Below, piece after piece: positions 21,355 through 33,059 of a stretch of 64,000 nucleotides of DNA. The notes beneath the pieces are model-generated. The model was not told the origin of the DNA and did no database searches. It worked only from the letters and a program-made list of their open reading frames with translations. The stretch covers positions 154,746,397 through 154,810,396 of the forward strand of contig NC_072790.1 in NCBI RefSeq assembly GCF_028583425.1. Direction: 5' to 3'. The stretch's first letter is position 1. Each line of letters opens with the position of its first letter. A program made the position numbers and the translations under genes. Source of the stretch: Eublepharis macularius. Taxonomy: Eukaryota > Chordata > Lepidosauria > Squamata > Eublepharidae.

Positions 21355-22600
21355 ACTATTCTCTCACCAATGCTATTTAACAACTAAATGTGCTCCCTTG
21401 CCCACCTGGCCTGAAGCTTTGGACTGGGTTGTCATCAGTACACTGATGACACCCAGTTTTATCTGTTGTTGGACGGATGGACAGATGCTGCTCTGGACAT
21501 TCTGGTGAGGATTTTGAATGGATGAAGCAGAGTCGACTGAAGTTGAACCCTACAAAGACAGAGGTCTTGTATCTGGGTCATGGGTTTTTGGGTTTGGGAA
21601 TTCAGTTCCCAGCCTTAGATGGGATGCCTTTGACACCTGCGTTGATGGTGAGGAGCCTGGGTGTGACTCTGGATGCCTCCTTGTCAATGGAGGTCCAGGT
21701 CTCGTTGGTTGCCAGATCTGCGTTTTTCTATCTTCAGTAGGTCAGGCAGCTTGCTCCATACCTCTCTGCCCATGACTTAGCTACAGTGATCCATGCAATG
21801 GTCACCTGCAGATTGGACTACTGCAACTCACTTTATGCAGGGCTACCTTTGAAACTGACCCAGAAACTGCAGCTAGTCCAGAATGCGACAGTATGTGTCC
21901 TTATGGGAACTTCATTTAGGACACATATTTTACCCGAATTGCGCCAACTTCACTGGCTTCCAGTTAAATTCCAAGTCAAGTTCAAGGTGTTGGTCTTAGC
22001 TTTCAAAGCCAAAGTTAAGAAAGTTGGTCTTAACTTTCAAGACTGGTACTTACATATCTACAGGATCTTCTCTCCCTGTACATTCCCCAGAGGGCATTAT
22101 GCTTTGCAGACCAATATTTGCTGGTAGTCCTTGGCCCCAAGAATGATTGCCTGACCTTTACCAGGGCCAGAGCCTTCTTAGCTCTGGCTCCAGCCTACTG
22201 GAACACTCACCCAGCTGAGATCCAGGCCCTGTGGGACTTACTACAGTTCTGCCAGGTCTGCAAAATGGAGATGTTCTGCCAGGCCTATGAAAATGGTTGA
22301 GGGGCTGGCGAACTATCCTGCTGGTCCTTTGCCTGGTCTGCTCCACTTCCAAAGCCTAACTGAAATCTGTTGTGCCTACCAACAGTGATATGTACTGAAG
22401 TTACTGCCCTGCCACATTTTAGAGGTCCATATTGGACTGTGTTTTATTGTTTTACTGTTTTATATTTGTATTTTGTTGTATTTTATGGTATTTATATATT
22501 GTTGTGATTGTTGTATGATGCTGTGACCTGCCCTGAGCCCACTTGCAGGGAGGGCGGGATATAAATTCAACATATAAGTAAATAAATAAAATAAACTATA
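21355..22600 (+). repeat. L2-like LINE, 3' part of ORF2 plus 3' UTR
   Basis: A worn RT frame begins at CHQYTDDTQFYL (motif C). It continues through RLKLNPTKTEVLYLG and SLGVTLDASLSM, then VTCRLDYCNSLYAGLPLKL and a downstream HWLP block at 21786-22127. Stops and shifts break it into pieces on the + strand. The 3' UTR ends GGGAGGGCGGGATATAAATT and an AAATAAAT tail. This block order is that of the L2/CR1 group of LINEs. Confidence 0.85.
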
Positions 22601-23467
22601 AACTATCCCCCAACATGAGACTGCCACCCAAAACAAGTAGTCCCCAGCACAACTTCACCTCCATTTCCCATGTGCAATAATGGAAGAGCAAGGCATTGCA
22701 ATGTAACATATTATAAATGCAGATACACACACACACACACACACTACTCATACACAGGCAGAGAAATGTACAGGTCATGCATCACCATCAGGACACATTA
22801 CTGGGTAAATCAGGGGAAACTTGCTTGTATGCTGGTATTTTCAGCCTCATGTTTGAAACAGCGTCTAGGTCTGTCTTGTGTTAGATTAACCAGTTTGCAA
22901 TTTCCTGTATTTTGGCAGTTATATTGGCTGCCTTCCAGTTCTCTGGTAAGAAGACTGATTTTATTTACAAGTTACATGTCTGAGGCCCTTAAAAGACAGG
23001 CCTTTCTTTTTTGAAGGTTTTATTAAAAACCTTAATCTTAGCTTGGGAGATAAAAGATTATTTTTGAAAAAGAGATCAATCCACTGTCTTTCTTTTTATG
23101 AGCAGCTTTGGCCAATTCACATGGTCTTTCTCAGTGTTGTTTGCACTTTCACATACAATATCATCAACCAGTTTTAAATTATTACGGCTTCCTCCTACTC
23201 GTCCTCTGATATTTAATCCAAGGCACTCCTTGGTAACACACTGTAAGAAAACAATAGACTCATGGCTTTAATGCAAACCTCTCCAACCTTCCTAAATCCT
23301 TGTGCTTAATGAATAATTAAGGTTAGCAAGCAGGTGCTGATCCTTCCAAGTGGAAGCATACAATACGGGTAATTCTGCAATTCCTTTTCCAGGCTTTTTG
23401 AGCCCTTTTTACAATATAGCCATTGATGCTGCAATTTTGAACACAGGGAGACTTCTTAATCACAAGG
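22601..23467. other. No gene; one (CA)n run
   Basis: A (CA)n microsatellite lies at about 22723-22744. The 114-codon frame at 22670-23014 spans it and is not a gene. Confidence 0.5.
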
Positions 23468-23672
23468 ACACATGAAGCTGCCCTACAGTGAATCAGACCC
23501 CTGGTCCAACAAAGGTGATATTGTCTACTCAGATGGGCTGCAGCTCTCCAGGGTCTCAAGCAGATGGTCTTTCAGATCACCTACTGCCTGATCGTTAACT
23601 GGGGATGCAAGGGATTGAACCTGGGACCTTCTGCATGACACGCCGATACTCTTACCACTCAGCTACAGCCTT
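23468..23672 (-). repeat. tRNA-headed SINE (family 3), near full length
   Basis: On the - strand: GGCTGTAGCTGAGTGGTAAG, then GGTCCCAGGTTCAATCCCTT (B-box-like), GTAGGTGATCTGAAAGACC, and the 3' part GATTCACTGTAGGGCAGCTT. This is the best copy of the family that also gives 16735-17595, 31824-31996 and 41214-41400. Confidence 0.85.
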
Positions 23673-24013
23673 TACCATTTCACTGTTTTCCTACTTAAAA
23701 TTTGCCCCCATAAAGCAGCTTACATATGCATGCACACACAGAGATGCAGACTCAGAGGAAAACAGCAGATTTATATCAACCTAGTAATACCTTTGCACCC
23801 ATGTTACATAATGTGGACATTATCACAATGCTTTCAGAACATTCTTGGTGGAAGGAGCAGAAATGGGTGGAGTCTTAATGGGAATCCTATGCTTCACACA
23901 TGTGCAAGGTAAATATCCACCAACACACAATCCCTCATTTTGCCCTCAGGGGATCTGGCAACCCCGGTTCTATGTTCTCCCAACAACTGAGCTATAAAGT
24001 TGCTGACAGAGTG
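23673..24013. other. No gene seen
   Basis: Short open frames only. Confidence 0.45.
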
Positions 24014-24289
24014 ATTTCTGCCAGGGATCAGCACGAACTGAAATATGAACCAAAGTTCGTTACAAACTGGGCCGGTTCGTGGTTCGAAAACCAGCGGGTT
24101 TGTAAGAGTGCATTTCTGACAAACCATAACGAACCGCTATGATTTTTTTAGGCAGTTCATTTGGTTCATTTTTCAGTTTGTCACTGCAGACAGCCTTGCA
24201 CCAATCAACCTATTTCCGAGGTAACAGTGTGTTGGACTTCTGCAGATCTTCTGCAGCCCTGGGAACACCAATGTCAGCCCTCCAAAGCT

Positions 24290-25983
24290 TGACAGGCAGT
24301 TCTGCAAAGCAAACAAAAAGGGCTAATATGGGTAAAGTAACTAACAAAGACAACGTCTCCGTATGTCAAACTATAAAATGTATTTAAACATACTTCAAAA
24401 AATTCAACAACAGTTGATGAAAACTTAACAATCTGTACGCTGTATATGTTGCTCCTTACAGTGAACTGGAGCTTTCAGACATAGAAATATATAATGTGCT
24501 CCTTACAATCTACTGAAGCTACAACTTATGCACTCACGGTCTAAGCCGAGTGTTACACACTTCTAGAGTTCAAAGTGTCCAATGGAAATCCATTTCCATG
24601 AAATCCATTTCCGTCAAACAGACAAATTTAAAGGTCCCCACGCCCATGGGATGAAAGCATAAATCAGTAGTATCCCTGATGGTGTCCCGACAGAATTCCG
24701 GTTACATTTCTGTTTTGTGGTTCACTTGATCACGGGAAACAACTACAAAAACAGCATACACACAATGTACAGATTTGAAACAACATAAAGTACCCCAAAA
24801 TTTTGAAAACCCATCGGAATACTCATTGCTTCCCAGCGAGACAAAAGTTCAAGTTGGTCGGCAGCTGGTAAAGAGCTATCCAATTAGCAGGTATATAAAG
24901 AGCCAAGCTCCTAGCTCTTAAAGTGGCATGCTCCCTATTTCTACACGTGCATCAGGAGGTGCAATCCTATATACTTAATGACTGATTGACAGCCGAGTAC
25001 CACCAACTCACACGAAACTAGAGAAATCAATAAAAGAATTCAGCCCAGATGGCCCTAAACAATCCAGCTCGAAGGTCCAAAAAGCCTCTTTTCATTAACT
25101 CTTTACTGAGATCTCTAGACCTATCTTGTTTGAGTACTTCAAGTACCGAAAATCTAAACTCCCTCTCATTTTTATGGTGTTCCAAGAAATGAGACGTGAG
25201 GGGAGCTTCCCTACACTCATTTTTAATGTGTGAGACACGCTCCTGGATGTGAATTTTGATGGGTTTGATAGTGCTCCCCACGTATATGCGTGGGCAGCTA
25301 CACTCAATTATGTAAACCACCACACTTGTACTGCAGGTGGAAAAGTGTTTCAGAGAAATTTCTCTACCTGATGAAGACACCTTAAAAGTAGTTCCAGTTG
25401 CTGCCAGATTGTAGACATTGCATCTCCCACATCTATGGTGTCCAATTGGTAGTGAATCCCCAGTGTCATCATCAGGGAAGCAAGAATGGACCAGTCTATC
25501 TTTTAAATTTGCTGTGCGACGAAAACCTATAGTTGGTAATTGCACACATCCAGGAATATGGCTGACCAAATGCCAGTGTTTCTTAACCATGTTACTAATC
25601 TTACTGGCCAAGTGGGTATAATCCACCACCCATCTGAGGGATGTATCAGTCTTGAGCTGTTTTTCTTTAAATAAATCTGATCTCATTCTCAAAGCTGCCC
25701 TCCTCTCTGCCTTCCTTATCACTGGTTCTGGATAGCCCCTGGAGAGGAATTCACAACTTAGGGAATCCCTTGCAACATAAAAATCTGCTGGTCTTGTAGC
25801 ATTCCATTTAATTCTTAGATATTGACCATATGGTAAATTGTGCCTAAGGTGGTGTGGGTGATGCGAAGAAAAATGCAGATAAGAATTTCTGTCTGTCTTT
25901 TTTCTTAAAAGGACGAATGCCAATTGTATCACAATCTGTTCTATAGGTCACAATGTCCAAGCAGGCAATGACAGGCAGTTCTG
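24290..25983 (-). mobile_element. Neptune-like Penelope element, 15-bp TSD, 5'-truncated
   Basis: The element is bounded by identical 15-bp copies TGACAGGCAGTTCTG at 24290-24304 and 25969-25983. It holds a 3' UTR (about 24305-25026) and, on the - strand, a 301-codon frame with the end of RT and a GIY-YIG domain. It differs clearly in sequence from the PLE at 6346-8306, so two PLE lineages are present. Confidence 0.85.
25027..25932 (-). CDS. Neptune-like PLE protein, C-terminal part
   Basis: The frame covers 301 codons. The N-terminal part holds the RT-end block KTDRNSYLHFSSHHPHHLR, with LPYGQYLRIKWNATR after it, typical of Penelope-like RTs. A cysteine-rich linker with HHRCGRC follows, then GIY-YIG with VVYIIECSC and IYVGSTIKPIKIHIQERV. 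The usual arginine of the nuclease helix (RIxEH) is replaced here, so the nuclease of this copy is probably inactive. The conserved N-terminal RT motifs are missing by 5' truncation. No internal stop is seen. It is a retroelement remnant, not a host gene. Confidence 0.85.
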   Translation of the reverse strand: MIQLAFVLLRKKTDRNSYLHFSSHHPHHLRHNLPYGQYLRIKWNATRPADFYVARDSLSCEFLSRGYPEPVIRKAERRAALRMRSDLFKEKQLKTDTSLRWVVDYTHLASKISNMVKKHWHLVSHIPGCVQLPTIGFRRTANLKDRLVHSCFPDDDTGDSLPIGHHRCGRCNVYNLAATGTTFKVSSSGREISLKHFSTCSTSVVVYIIECSCPRIYVGSTIKPIKIHIQERVSHIKNECREAPLTSHFLEHHKNEREFRFSVLEVLKQDRSRDLSKELMKRGFLDLRAGLFRAIWAEFFY

Positions 25984-26519
25984 GCTGTCAACAAGAGGGC
26001 TCCCATTCTGCTCTATGAGAGCAGAAAGTTATATAACCCCCAGCTGGCAGGTGAGTGGTTTCAGTTTCCAGCAGACAGTTAGAGAGGGAGGAACTGCTGT
26101 TGGGTTTTCAGGCACAGAGGGAGCTATTTGAACCTTGTGCTTGAGATTCTGGTGCTTCCGGGCTCTGAAGCACCTGCTTCTGTGCCACTGCCAGGCTCAG
26201 GGGGGCAAGCCTAGTGGGTTCCCCAGCTCAGGGCTCTTCTTTAGAACACCTGTCCCAGCTGGGAAGGTGCCTGGGTGGTGGGTCGCAGCTCTGACCCAAC
26301 CCCAGTCTCTGTGCCACTGTCGGCTCAGAGACCAAGCCTAGTGGGTTCCTTGCCTGAGGGCCAACACAGTGCTGCCTTACCAAGCACAACACCCATTAGC
26401 ACCATGAGGGTTAGAGTGAGGAACAAGGGTGGTTGTGGGGAGAAGAAGTCCCAAGCCCATCCTGCTGGCCCACCAGTGCCCAGCACTAGTGTGGAGGTAT
26501 GAGAGGCAGAGACTCTTTT

Positions 26520-27440
26520 TCAAGATCTGCTTGTGGGGATTGAGGAGGAGGCAGAAGACTTGTTAGTGTTGCCAGAGGAAGAGCAGCTGCTAAAACTTTT
26601 TCAGGAGGAGGGGGGATCTCAGGGTGCTGATGACTTGGGGAGTTGTGGAGAAACATCCAGCTCCTCCACATCCAAACCACCTGCCTGCAGTCCACCCCTC
26701 ACTCAGTCCTTCCAGCCCAGGCACACATGATGGCAGTTAAGCCTCCGTCCTGACCCACCAACTCCCGGTCCCCGTTTCAGGCCCACACTTTGGCGGCACT
26801 TCCTAATCCTCTCCAATGGCCCCTGTGTGGTGCACTGCTGGGCCTGCGATGACCTGGTGCATAGGGGCTCGGACCCCAAGCACCTGTCATCCACCACCCT
26901 CTGCAGGCATCTGCAGAGGCACCTTCTGAGTTGTTGCCTCCAGAGCAATGAGAACCATCCAGTGGGAGGATGAAGAAGGCTTCTAAGCAGGGAAAAAGGG
27001 GAGGGGAGCAGGAGTCCACCCCAAGGAAGAAGACTTGCACTGAGGGTGCTTTGGGTGGGAGTGGAACTTCCAGGCAAGCTTCCCTTCAGGAGGTTGTTGC
27101 CTCGAGGTCGGTGGCACTGCCAAACAAAAGAAATAGGGGGAGAGCTCAGAAGGCCGGCACTCGTGTGGTGGCTGAGACGATTTCCCTGGACAGACTACTT
27201 TTGTCCATTGTGGAGGATATGGCCTTTCACTGGGTGCTGCTTTGTCCATTATGGAGGGTGTTGGCTTTCCTGGGTGCTGCTCCCTGGTATACCATGCCCT
27301 CATGGCGGACCTTTGGCTGATGAGTCTTGCCCTCCATCTACCACTCTCTGTCAGAGCTGGTCAAGAACTAGTTGTCCAGAGCACAGCCAACCTCCCAGTT
27401 CACTACCGAGGACCAGTAGGCGTCCTGCAGGGTTGAGCTA
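26520..27440 (+). pseudogene. Decayed BED-type hAT transposase, N-terminal part
   Basis: An acidic stretch (GIEEEAEDLLVLPEEEQ) is followed, after an in-frame stop at 26728-26730, by a BED-like finger at about 26779-26926. That finger has RPTLWRHF, then HCWACDD (C-x2-C), then STTLCRHLQRHL (H-x3-H). Another frame from 26970 has DRLLLSIVEDMAF and later PWYTMPSWRTF, which resemble the start of hAT catalytic regions. Several stops and frame changes break it, and the RNase H-like core and C-terminal dimerisation domain are not seen. BED finger, hAT-like blocks and 8-bp TSD agree on the superfamily. Confidence 0.7.
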
Positions 27441-27489
27441 TTTGGGGCTGAGGCGCTGGAAGCTACCGCTCCCCACCCCTCCCTCCTCT

Positions 27490-27790
27490 TCCACCATCTG
27501 TCCCCTCCACCCACTGTCATTCCAGTCCCAACACAGTTCTGCTACTCCCAGGGACTGTCATTCTACTCTGCAATCTGTCATTCCAGTACCAGAACACAGA
27601 TTCTGTCCCAAGGGGCTGTTATTGCACTCGGGGGGCTGTCATTCCAGTCACAGAACAGTTTAGCTGGTCCCAGGGATCAACATTCTACTCTCGGGGGGGG
27701 GAGTCATTCCAGCCCCAGAGTGGTTTATCCGTTCCCAGGGACCATCGTTCTACGCTGAGGACTGTCATTCCATTCTCAGGGGAAGATTCT
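27490..27790. repeat. Degenerate short tandem repeat in the hAT element
   Basis: Repeated words of the form CTGTCATTCCAGTCCC and CCCAGGGACTGTCATTCTA recur irregularly about every 40-60 bp. Confidence 0.6.
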
Positions 27791-28188
27791 CTAATTCCAT
27801 CTCATGTTTTCATTGCAACTTTTTGGTGCTGCAATGTATTACAATGGAGCCAATGCAAGTCAATTGGCATTCGTGGCTCCCATTATATCTAATGGAACTT
27901 TCCTGGGAGCACCCGCTTTGAGAGTCTATAACTCAGACATCCAAAACCCAATCTTTGCCAAACTTGGAGGGTGGCTGGAGGAGAGCCTGCTGAGGACTTC
28001 CTGCGAGTTTTGCATCTCTGACTGACAAGGGGTCTATTCTACGGCCTCCTGAAGTGATGAACCACAAACCAATCGAACCGCTTCACAAACCAGGCAATTT
28101 TGTGTTGGTTCGTGGTTCGTGCAACACGACAAATGACGAACCACCACAAATGCCATTTTCCCAGTTCATGCTCATCTCTAATTTCTGC

Positions 28189-28614
28189 CCATGGAGCACA
28201 AAGTTCTCAATTTCTTCCTCCCATTGTAGTCCAAAATGCCTCCTAAATTGCTGCTCCTGGGGGACAGGGCCCCTAGTAATAGCATTTCAGGGGGCATTTG
28301 GGGTCGCAACAGGAGACAAGGGTGAGAAAGTTGCATTCTATGATGAAAGTCTTAGCATCTCAGGAAATGCTCCATTGGACCCAAGTCAGTATCTGGAGCA
28401 GTGGAAAGTCCTCCAAAGGGACAAATGGGGCTTGGCTCCTCCAATAAAATAAATGCATTTAGAGTCAATGGGCTTAGACTGGAGTAACTCTGTTTAGGAT
28501 TCCACTGTTAATTATATTAAATTTATTAATTAATGCTGGTTTTCTTCTGTATGTTCAATCCCATAGCTTCTCTCTCATGTCTGAGTCAAGGTGGCTTCAT
28601 CCAGGCTTCTCTGA
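28189..28614. other. No gene seen
   Basis: The flank continues to the right of the hAT element. The frame that overlaps its end (28054-28452) is not a gene. Confidence 0.45.
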
Positions 28615-29060
28615 GGCTGTCAGGGCATGGGTAGGGTTGCCAGTTCCCCTTACACTCCCAGCAGGAGGGGTGGGGAACCTGACACTCAACTGCTGAAGGT
28701 CGTTGCATGCATGCAAGCAAAGTTCATGCGCACTTCTGTTGCAGTGCGATAACATCACTTCTGGGCGTGACATCATCATGGAGGCCATGGGAGTGCTCCC
28801 ATGCTTCACATCAGGCTGATTCTTAAAGAATTGCTGTTTGGAGCCGAAATCAGCCTGGCACATAGCAGGGGAGCACTCCCGCAGCCTATACAATGACATC
28901 ACTCCTAGAAGTGATGTCGTTGAGCCACGCTGGGAGCCTGCCTTGGGAGGCCCATTCTCCCACCTCCCTCCCCTGCCCCGCTGGGCAGGTAGTGGTGCAG
29001 GGTGGGAACAGGGGATCCCCCATCCCTACTGGGGGACTGGCAACCCTAGACAAGGGGGAG
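28615..29060. repeat. Inverted-end GC-rich repeat with CRE-like pair
   Basis: The ends AGGGTTGCCAGTTCCCC and GGGGGACTGGCAACCCT are inverted. The inside has CAATGACATCACTCC and AGAAGTGATGTCGTTG. It is the most complete of the three copies in this window. Confidence 0.7.
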
Positions 29061-29958
29061 GGGGGGCCTGCAGGCTAGTGACTCACAGGGCAAAACTCGC
29101 TTGCAATATTACGGGGAGGGTCATTTACTTGTTTCACTTTTTGCCCTTCTTCTCAAAGCTTTCAGTCAATAGCTGCTGAGGCTGCTAGCAGTTGTGAGTT
29201 ATTTCTTTTAGTCAGTCACATAAATCCACTGAGGTTTGGGTAGGGCAAGCTCTTTCGATAGCTCTAAGATACCACTTCCTTCCAACTGACTGACTTCTCT
29301 ATTACAGCAGGGCCATAGATAGGAACCAACTGCCATATTAGGAAGGCCCTTTCACAAGGAGCCTGGTTCCTAGTTGGTCTCATAACAGAAAGATAGAGTT
29401 CTGGCCCAGGCTTTTATGTTCACATTTTCCCCCAGTATCCCCATCTTTAGACTATAGAGAAATGTGCCCATTAAAAAGAATGCTAGGTAAAATTTCTGTA
29501 TAAATAAAGACTGGCCTACTGCTGTATCTGTGAGATCTGGGAGCAGCTGTGAAGAGAGGTTAGAAGCTGCATATTTATATCTTCAAGGAACGTCTGCAAA
29601 ATGTAAGATCATACTTTTTGCTTCATACCTTGCACCAGTATGTTACGTTTATTTATTTTATAGGAAATACTTCATGTATGAGAACTATGAAAATTGATTC
29701 TGAGTACTGAAAACAATAGTAGTATTTATATAACATTTCTGAGTGCTCAAAGTACTTCACTGTTATAAATTCATTAACAATGATAAAAGTTGTGTAACAT
29801 AGGTTACTTGGGGAAACTGAATCAAGTAATATCAGGTAGGCTGCATGTTAGGTTCTTCATATAATCATTGCTGCTTTGAGTCTCTAATGTAAGGGAACAA
29901 CTCTCCATCTTTCTGGGGAGATGGAAATCCTAAAGGTATGTTATAGCCTGGCCTTAGG
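29061..29958. other. No gene seen
   Basis: No supportable gene or named repeat. Confidence 0.45.
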
Positions 29959-31460
29959 ATAGAAACAGAGAGCTGAAAGGAACCCCAAGGGTCATCTAGT
30001 CCAGCCCCTTGCACAATACAAGAAATTCACATCTATTTCTCCCTGCCCCTCCTCCCTCAGTGACCCTTGCTCTATGCCCAGAGGAAGTCAAAAAACCCTC
30101 CAGGATCCCTGGTCAATCTGGCCTGGAGAAAAATTCCTTCCTGATCCCAAACTGGCAATCAGCATTTTCCTGGGCATATAAGAAAGGGCTGGGAGAGCCA
30201 AGTACTGGCTCATCTCTTCATACACTCCTCCTGATCTGTGTACATTCATATTAAGTAAGATAATCGTTATAGCTGTCAGATGACCATATAGCCTCTTCTT
30301 AAATACCTCCAAGGAAGGAGAGCCCACCTCCTCCTAGGGAAGCCTGTTCAACTGCGGAACCACTCTGTCAGGGAGTTCTTCCTAACGTTTAGTCGATAAC
30401 TCTTTTGCTTTAATTTTAACCCATTGTTTCTGGTCCAACCTGCTGGGGCAACAGAAACAACTTTGCTCCACACTAAATGTGACAGCCCTTTAAATACTTG
30501 AAGAGGGCTATCATATCACCTCTCAGTTGTATCTTCTCCAGGATAAACAAACCCAGCTCCTCTAACCTTTCTTCATAAGACTTGGTCTCCAGACCCATCA
30601 CCATCAACATTGCCCTCCTCTGGACACATTCCAGCTTGCCAACATCCTTCTTAAACTGTGCCCAAAAATATACTCAGTACACCAAGGATCTAACCAGAGC
30701 AGAAGTATAGTGATCTGGACACTACACTTCTGTTGATACAGCCTAAAATCTCATTTGCCTTTTTAGCTACAGCATGACATTGCTTACTAATGTTTAATGT
30801 ATGATCTACTAAGACCCCTAGATCCTTTTCTACTACTGCCAAGACAAGTCTCCTCTATCCTATGTGTGTTTTTGATTTTTCCTGCCTAAATGCAGAACTT
30901 GACATTTATCTCTGTTGAAATTCATTTTGTTAGTTTTAGCCCAGTTTTCCAGCCTGTCAAGATCACCTTGAATCTTGCTTCTGTCTTCTACTGTGTTTGC
31001 AACCCCTCCCAATTTAGTATCATCTGCCAATTTAATGAGCATTCCCTCTATTCCTTCATCCAAGTCATTTACAGAGATGTTGAACAACGCAGGGCACAGG
31101 ACAGATCCCTGAGGCACTCCACTTGTCACTCCTCTCCAAGATGAGAAACCATTTACAACCACTCTTTGGGTACGATATATCAACCATTTACAAATCCATC
31201 TAACAATAATAGGATCTAAACCATATGTTACCAACTTGTCAACCAAAGTATCATTTGAAAACTTATCAAAAGCCTTAGTGAAATCAAGATAAACTAAGTC
31301 CACAGCATTCTCTTGATCCACCAAAGTAGTGACTCTCTCAAAAGAGGAGATACGACTAGTCTGACATGACTTGTGCTTGAGGAACCCATGCTGGCTCTTA
31401 ATAATCACAGCTGTCTTTTCTAAATGCTCAAGGACTGACTATTTGATGATTTGTTCCAGA
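29959..31460 (-). repeat. CR1 LINE, 3' part including RT end and 3' terminus
   Basis: On the - strand this runs from an RT domain (30860-31408) to the classic CR1 3' end. Near 29990 the + strand reads AAGGGTCATCTAGTCCAGCC, the familiar complement of the CR1 terminus. The text between follows the usual CR1 order, including CTACTAAGACCCCTAGATCC and ATCCCTGAGGCACTCCACTT on the + strand. It is 5'-truncated near 31460. Confidence 0.9.
30860..31408 (-). pseudogene. CR1 reverse transcriptase fragment
   Basis: A 182-codon open stretch carries [20 protein letters not shown] (RT motif A), then [20 protein letters not shown] (motif B) and [13 protein letters not shown] (motif C with DD), then [20 protein letters not shown]. 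The upstream endonuclease and early RT are missing. It is a 5'-truncated retroelement copy with moderate decay. Confidence 0.9.
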
Positions 31461-31823
31461 TGCCTGACTTACTTTACAAAAATGTAGATACACAAGGGAT
31501 AAGTATCAGATCTAGCATGATAATGTAAGAAGTGACTATCAGTTACCATTTGCTAGGGTGGCAGATAATGCTTTTTGAAAAATACATCTCATGAGGAAGT
31601 GACAATGAAGGTCTTTTGTTTGGCATACAATGGTTATTCAATATGTGTGCACACACAAACAAGAAAACTGTACATGTGTGTTGAACACATGCACCACTAT
31701 AACTTGTAGTGATGTGCACTATGCATGAGTAAAGGAAATTGTCCCCACCAACTCCAAACCTCACAAGCTGTAGAGACCTACCTTAGGCTTCAGACAAATG
31801 TACAACTCCTGGGAGGGAGGTGG
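31461..31823. other. No gene seen
   Basis: Short frames only. A TAGTGATGTGCA word near 31707 recalls a hAT end, but no partner end was found. Confidence 0.4.
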
Positions 31824-31996
31824 GGCAGGGCTGTGGTTCAGTGGTACTCCACAGGTTTCATACATAGAGAGTCCCAGGTTCAGTCTGTGGCACCTGTTGG
31901 TACAGGCAGCTGTTGTTGGGAAAGGCTATTTTCTGTTTGAGAGATTTTGGAGACCTTGATGGCGCAACAGGCTGACTTCATATAAGGCAATATTAT
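31824..31996 (+). repeat. tRNA-headed SINE (family 3)
   Basis: It contains GCAGGGCTGTGGTTCAGTGG, then GAGTCCCAGGTTCAGTCTG, and ends GACTTCATATAAGGCAATAT. Confidence 0.75.
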
Positions 31997-33059
31997 TTGC
32001 TTGCAGAAGCAGCAGCATTGCACAGAAGAGCAAACCTGTATCTATCACCCACTGGGGAATTGTATGCTTGGATAATTTCAGCTCCCAGCACAAGTGCCCC
32101 TATAATACTGTTTCAGTCTTGTATTTATCACAGTATGTTACATCTTTAGATATTCATTTGTCAATGTTTTCCCCTGACCACTGTTAAGTAATCATAAAGA
32201 AATCCATTAGGCACAAATTCCAACTGTTATAGTTTCCTGCTCATCTTCCAATATCCCTAATCCAAAAGTAGGAAGCAGGCTGTCAAAAAACTGGGTGTTG
32301 GGATGAATAATTCACAGCTTCCCTAACATGTTTAGGATTAAGAAGCAAGGCTTCCAGAATAATGTCGATGCTTCAAGGCCAGCACCTCCTTTTTTAGAAA
32401 TTCAGACTGCCCACTCAGTCGCCTTTGAAATGGAGCAGAGAGGAAGGGTTCACATCCTCATGAGGCACTCATCTTCATGAAAAACAGGGAGACGAAAATG
32501 CACCAAGGAACAGAGTTATACTCCCCTTACGTTAAAATGTGCATGCCCTAGTATCTGACCACCTAGAAATCGGTCACCCCTCTTCCTCAGTCCTGGCTTT
32601 TAGACTATTTAGGGAGCAAACCTAAGCAGGTCTAGTCAGAAGAAAGTCCCATTTTATTCAGTGTGGCTTGCTCCCAAGAAAATGTTCTTAGAATTGCAGC
32701 ATTAGAACCGTTCAGCTTCTCAGACATGTTTTACCTCGGTTTCTTCACAATACGCTTTTTGAAAAATGACGACAGGAAGTTGAATCATAAAGGATGGGCA
32801 ATGTAATTGAGGGCAACAGCTTCCAAGTGCCATACTGAGCATGCTCGGATAGATTGCGAGACTTCCCTTCTACTAGGTAAGATTTTATAGAGCAGAAAAT
32901 GTGTGCCTTTTCTCTCCATCTTCCCCTTCTTTCTCCAGCAGTGGCAAGCTCTTTATTCTGACTAGTGCTGCGTTTTCCCTTCTTTGAATTTTGTCTGTTT
33001 TTAATAAACTACCTCCCGAATTGCAACACAAACTCACAAGGGCCACCTTAACCTTCCAA
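31997..33059. other. No gene seen
   Basis: Intergenic sequence upstream of the PIGM promoter region. No coding signal. Confidence 0.45.

Larger units (their letters stand above)
24014..28188 (+). mobile_element. hAT element with decayed transposase, split by a PLE
   Basis: The element spans 24022-28180, with identical 8-bp flanks ATTTCTGC at 24014-24021 and 28181-28188. Its ends CAGGGATCAGCACGAACT and AGTTCATGCTCATCTCTA are imperfect inverted repeats of the same kind as the other hAT-like elements here. Subterminal DNA carries GGTTCGTGGTTCG words in both orientations. A Neptune-like PLE (24305-25968) is nested near the left end; without it the hAT is about 2.5 kb. The centre has a BED zinc finger and hAT-like blocks (see 26520-27440). 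Confidence 0.85.

Noticed and set aside
23468..23672. tRNA gene from the A/B-box-like words
   Set aside because: No cloverleaf with acceptor pairing; this is the head of a dispersed SINE.
24930..24965. Possible hammerhead in the Neptune-like PLE 3' region (CTGATG and GAAA words on the - strand)
   Set aside because: The core reads CTGATGC instead of CTGANGA and the stem II and stem I pairings are poor.
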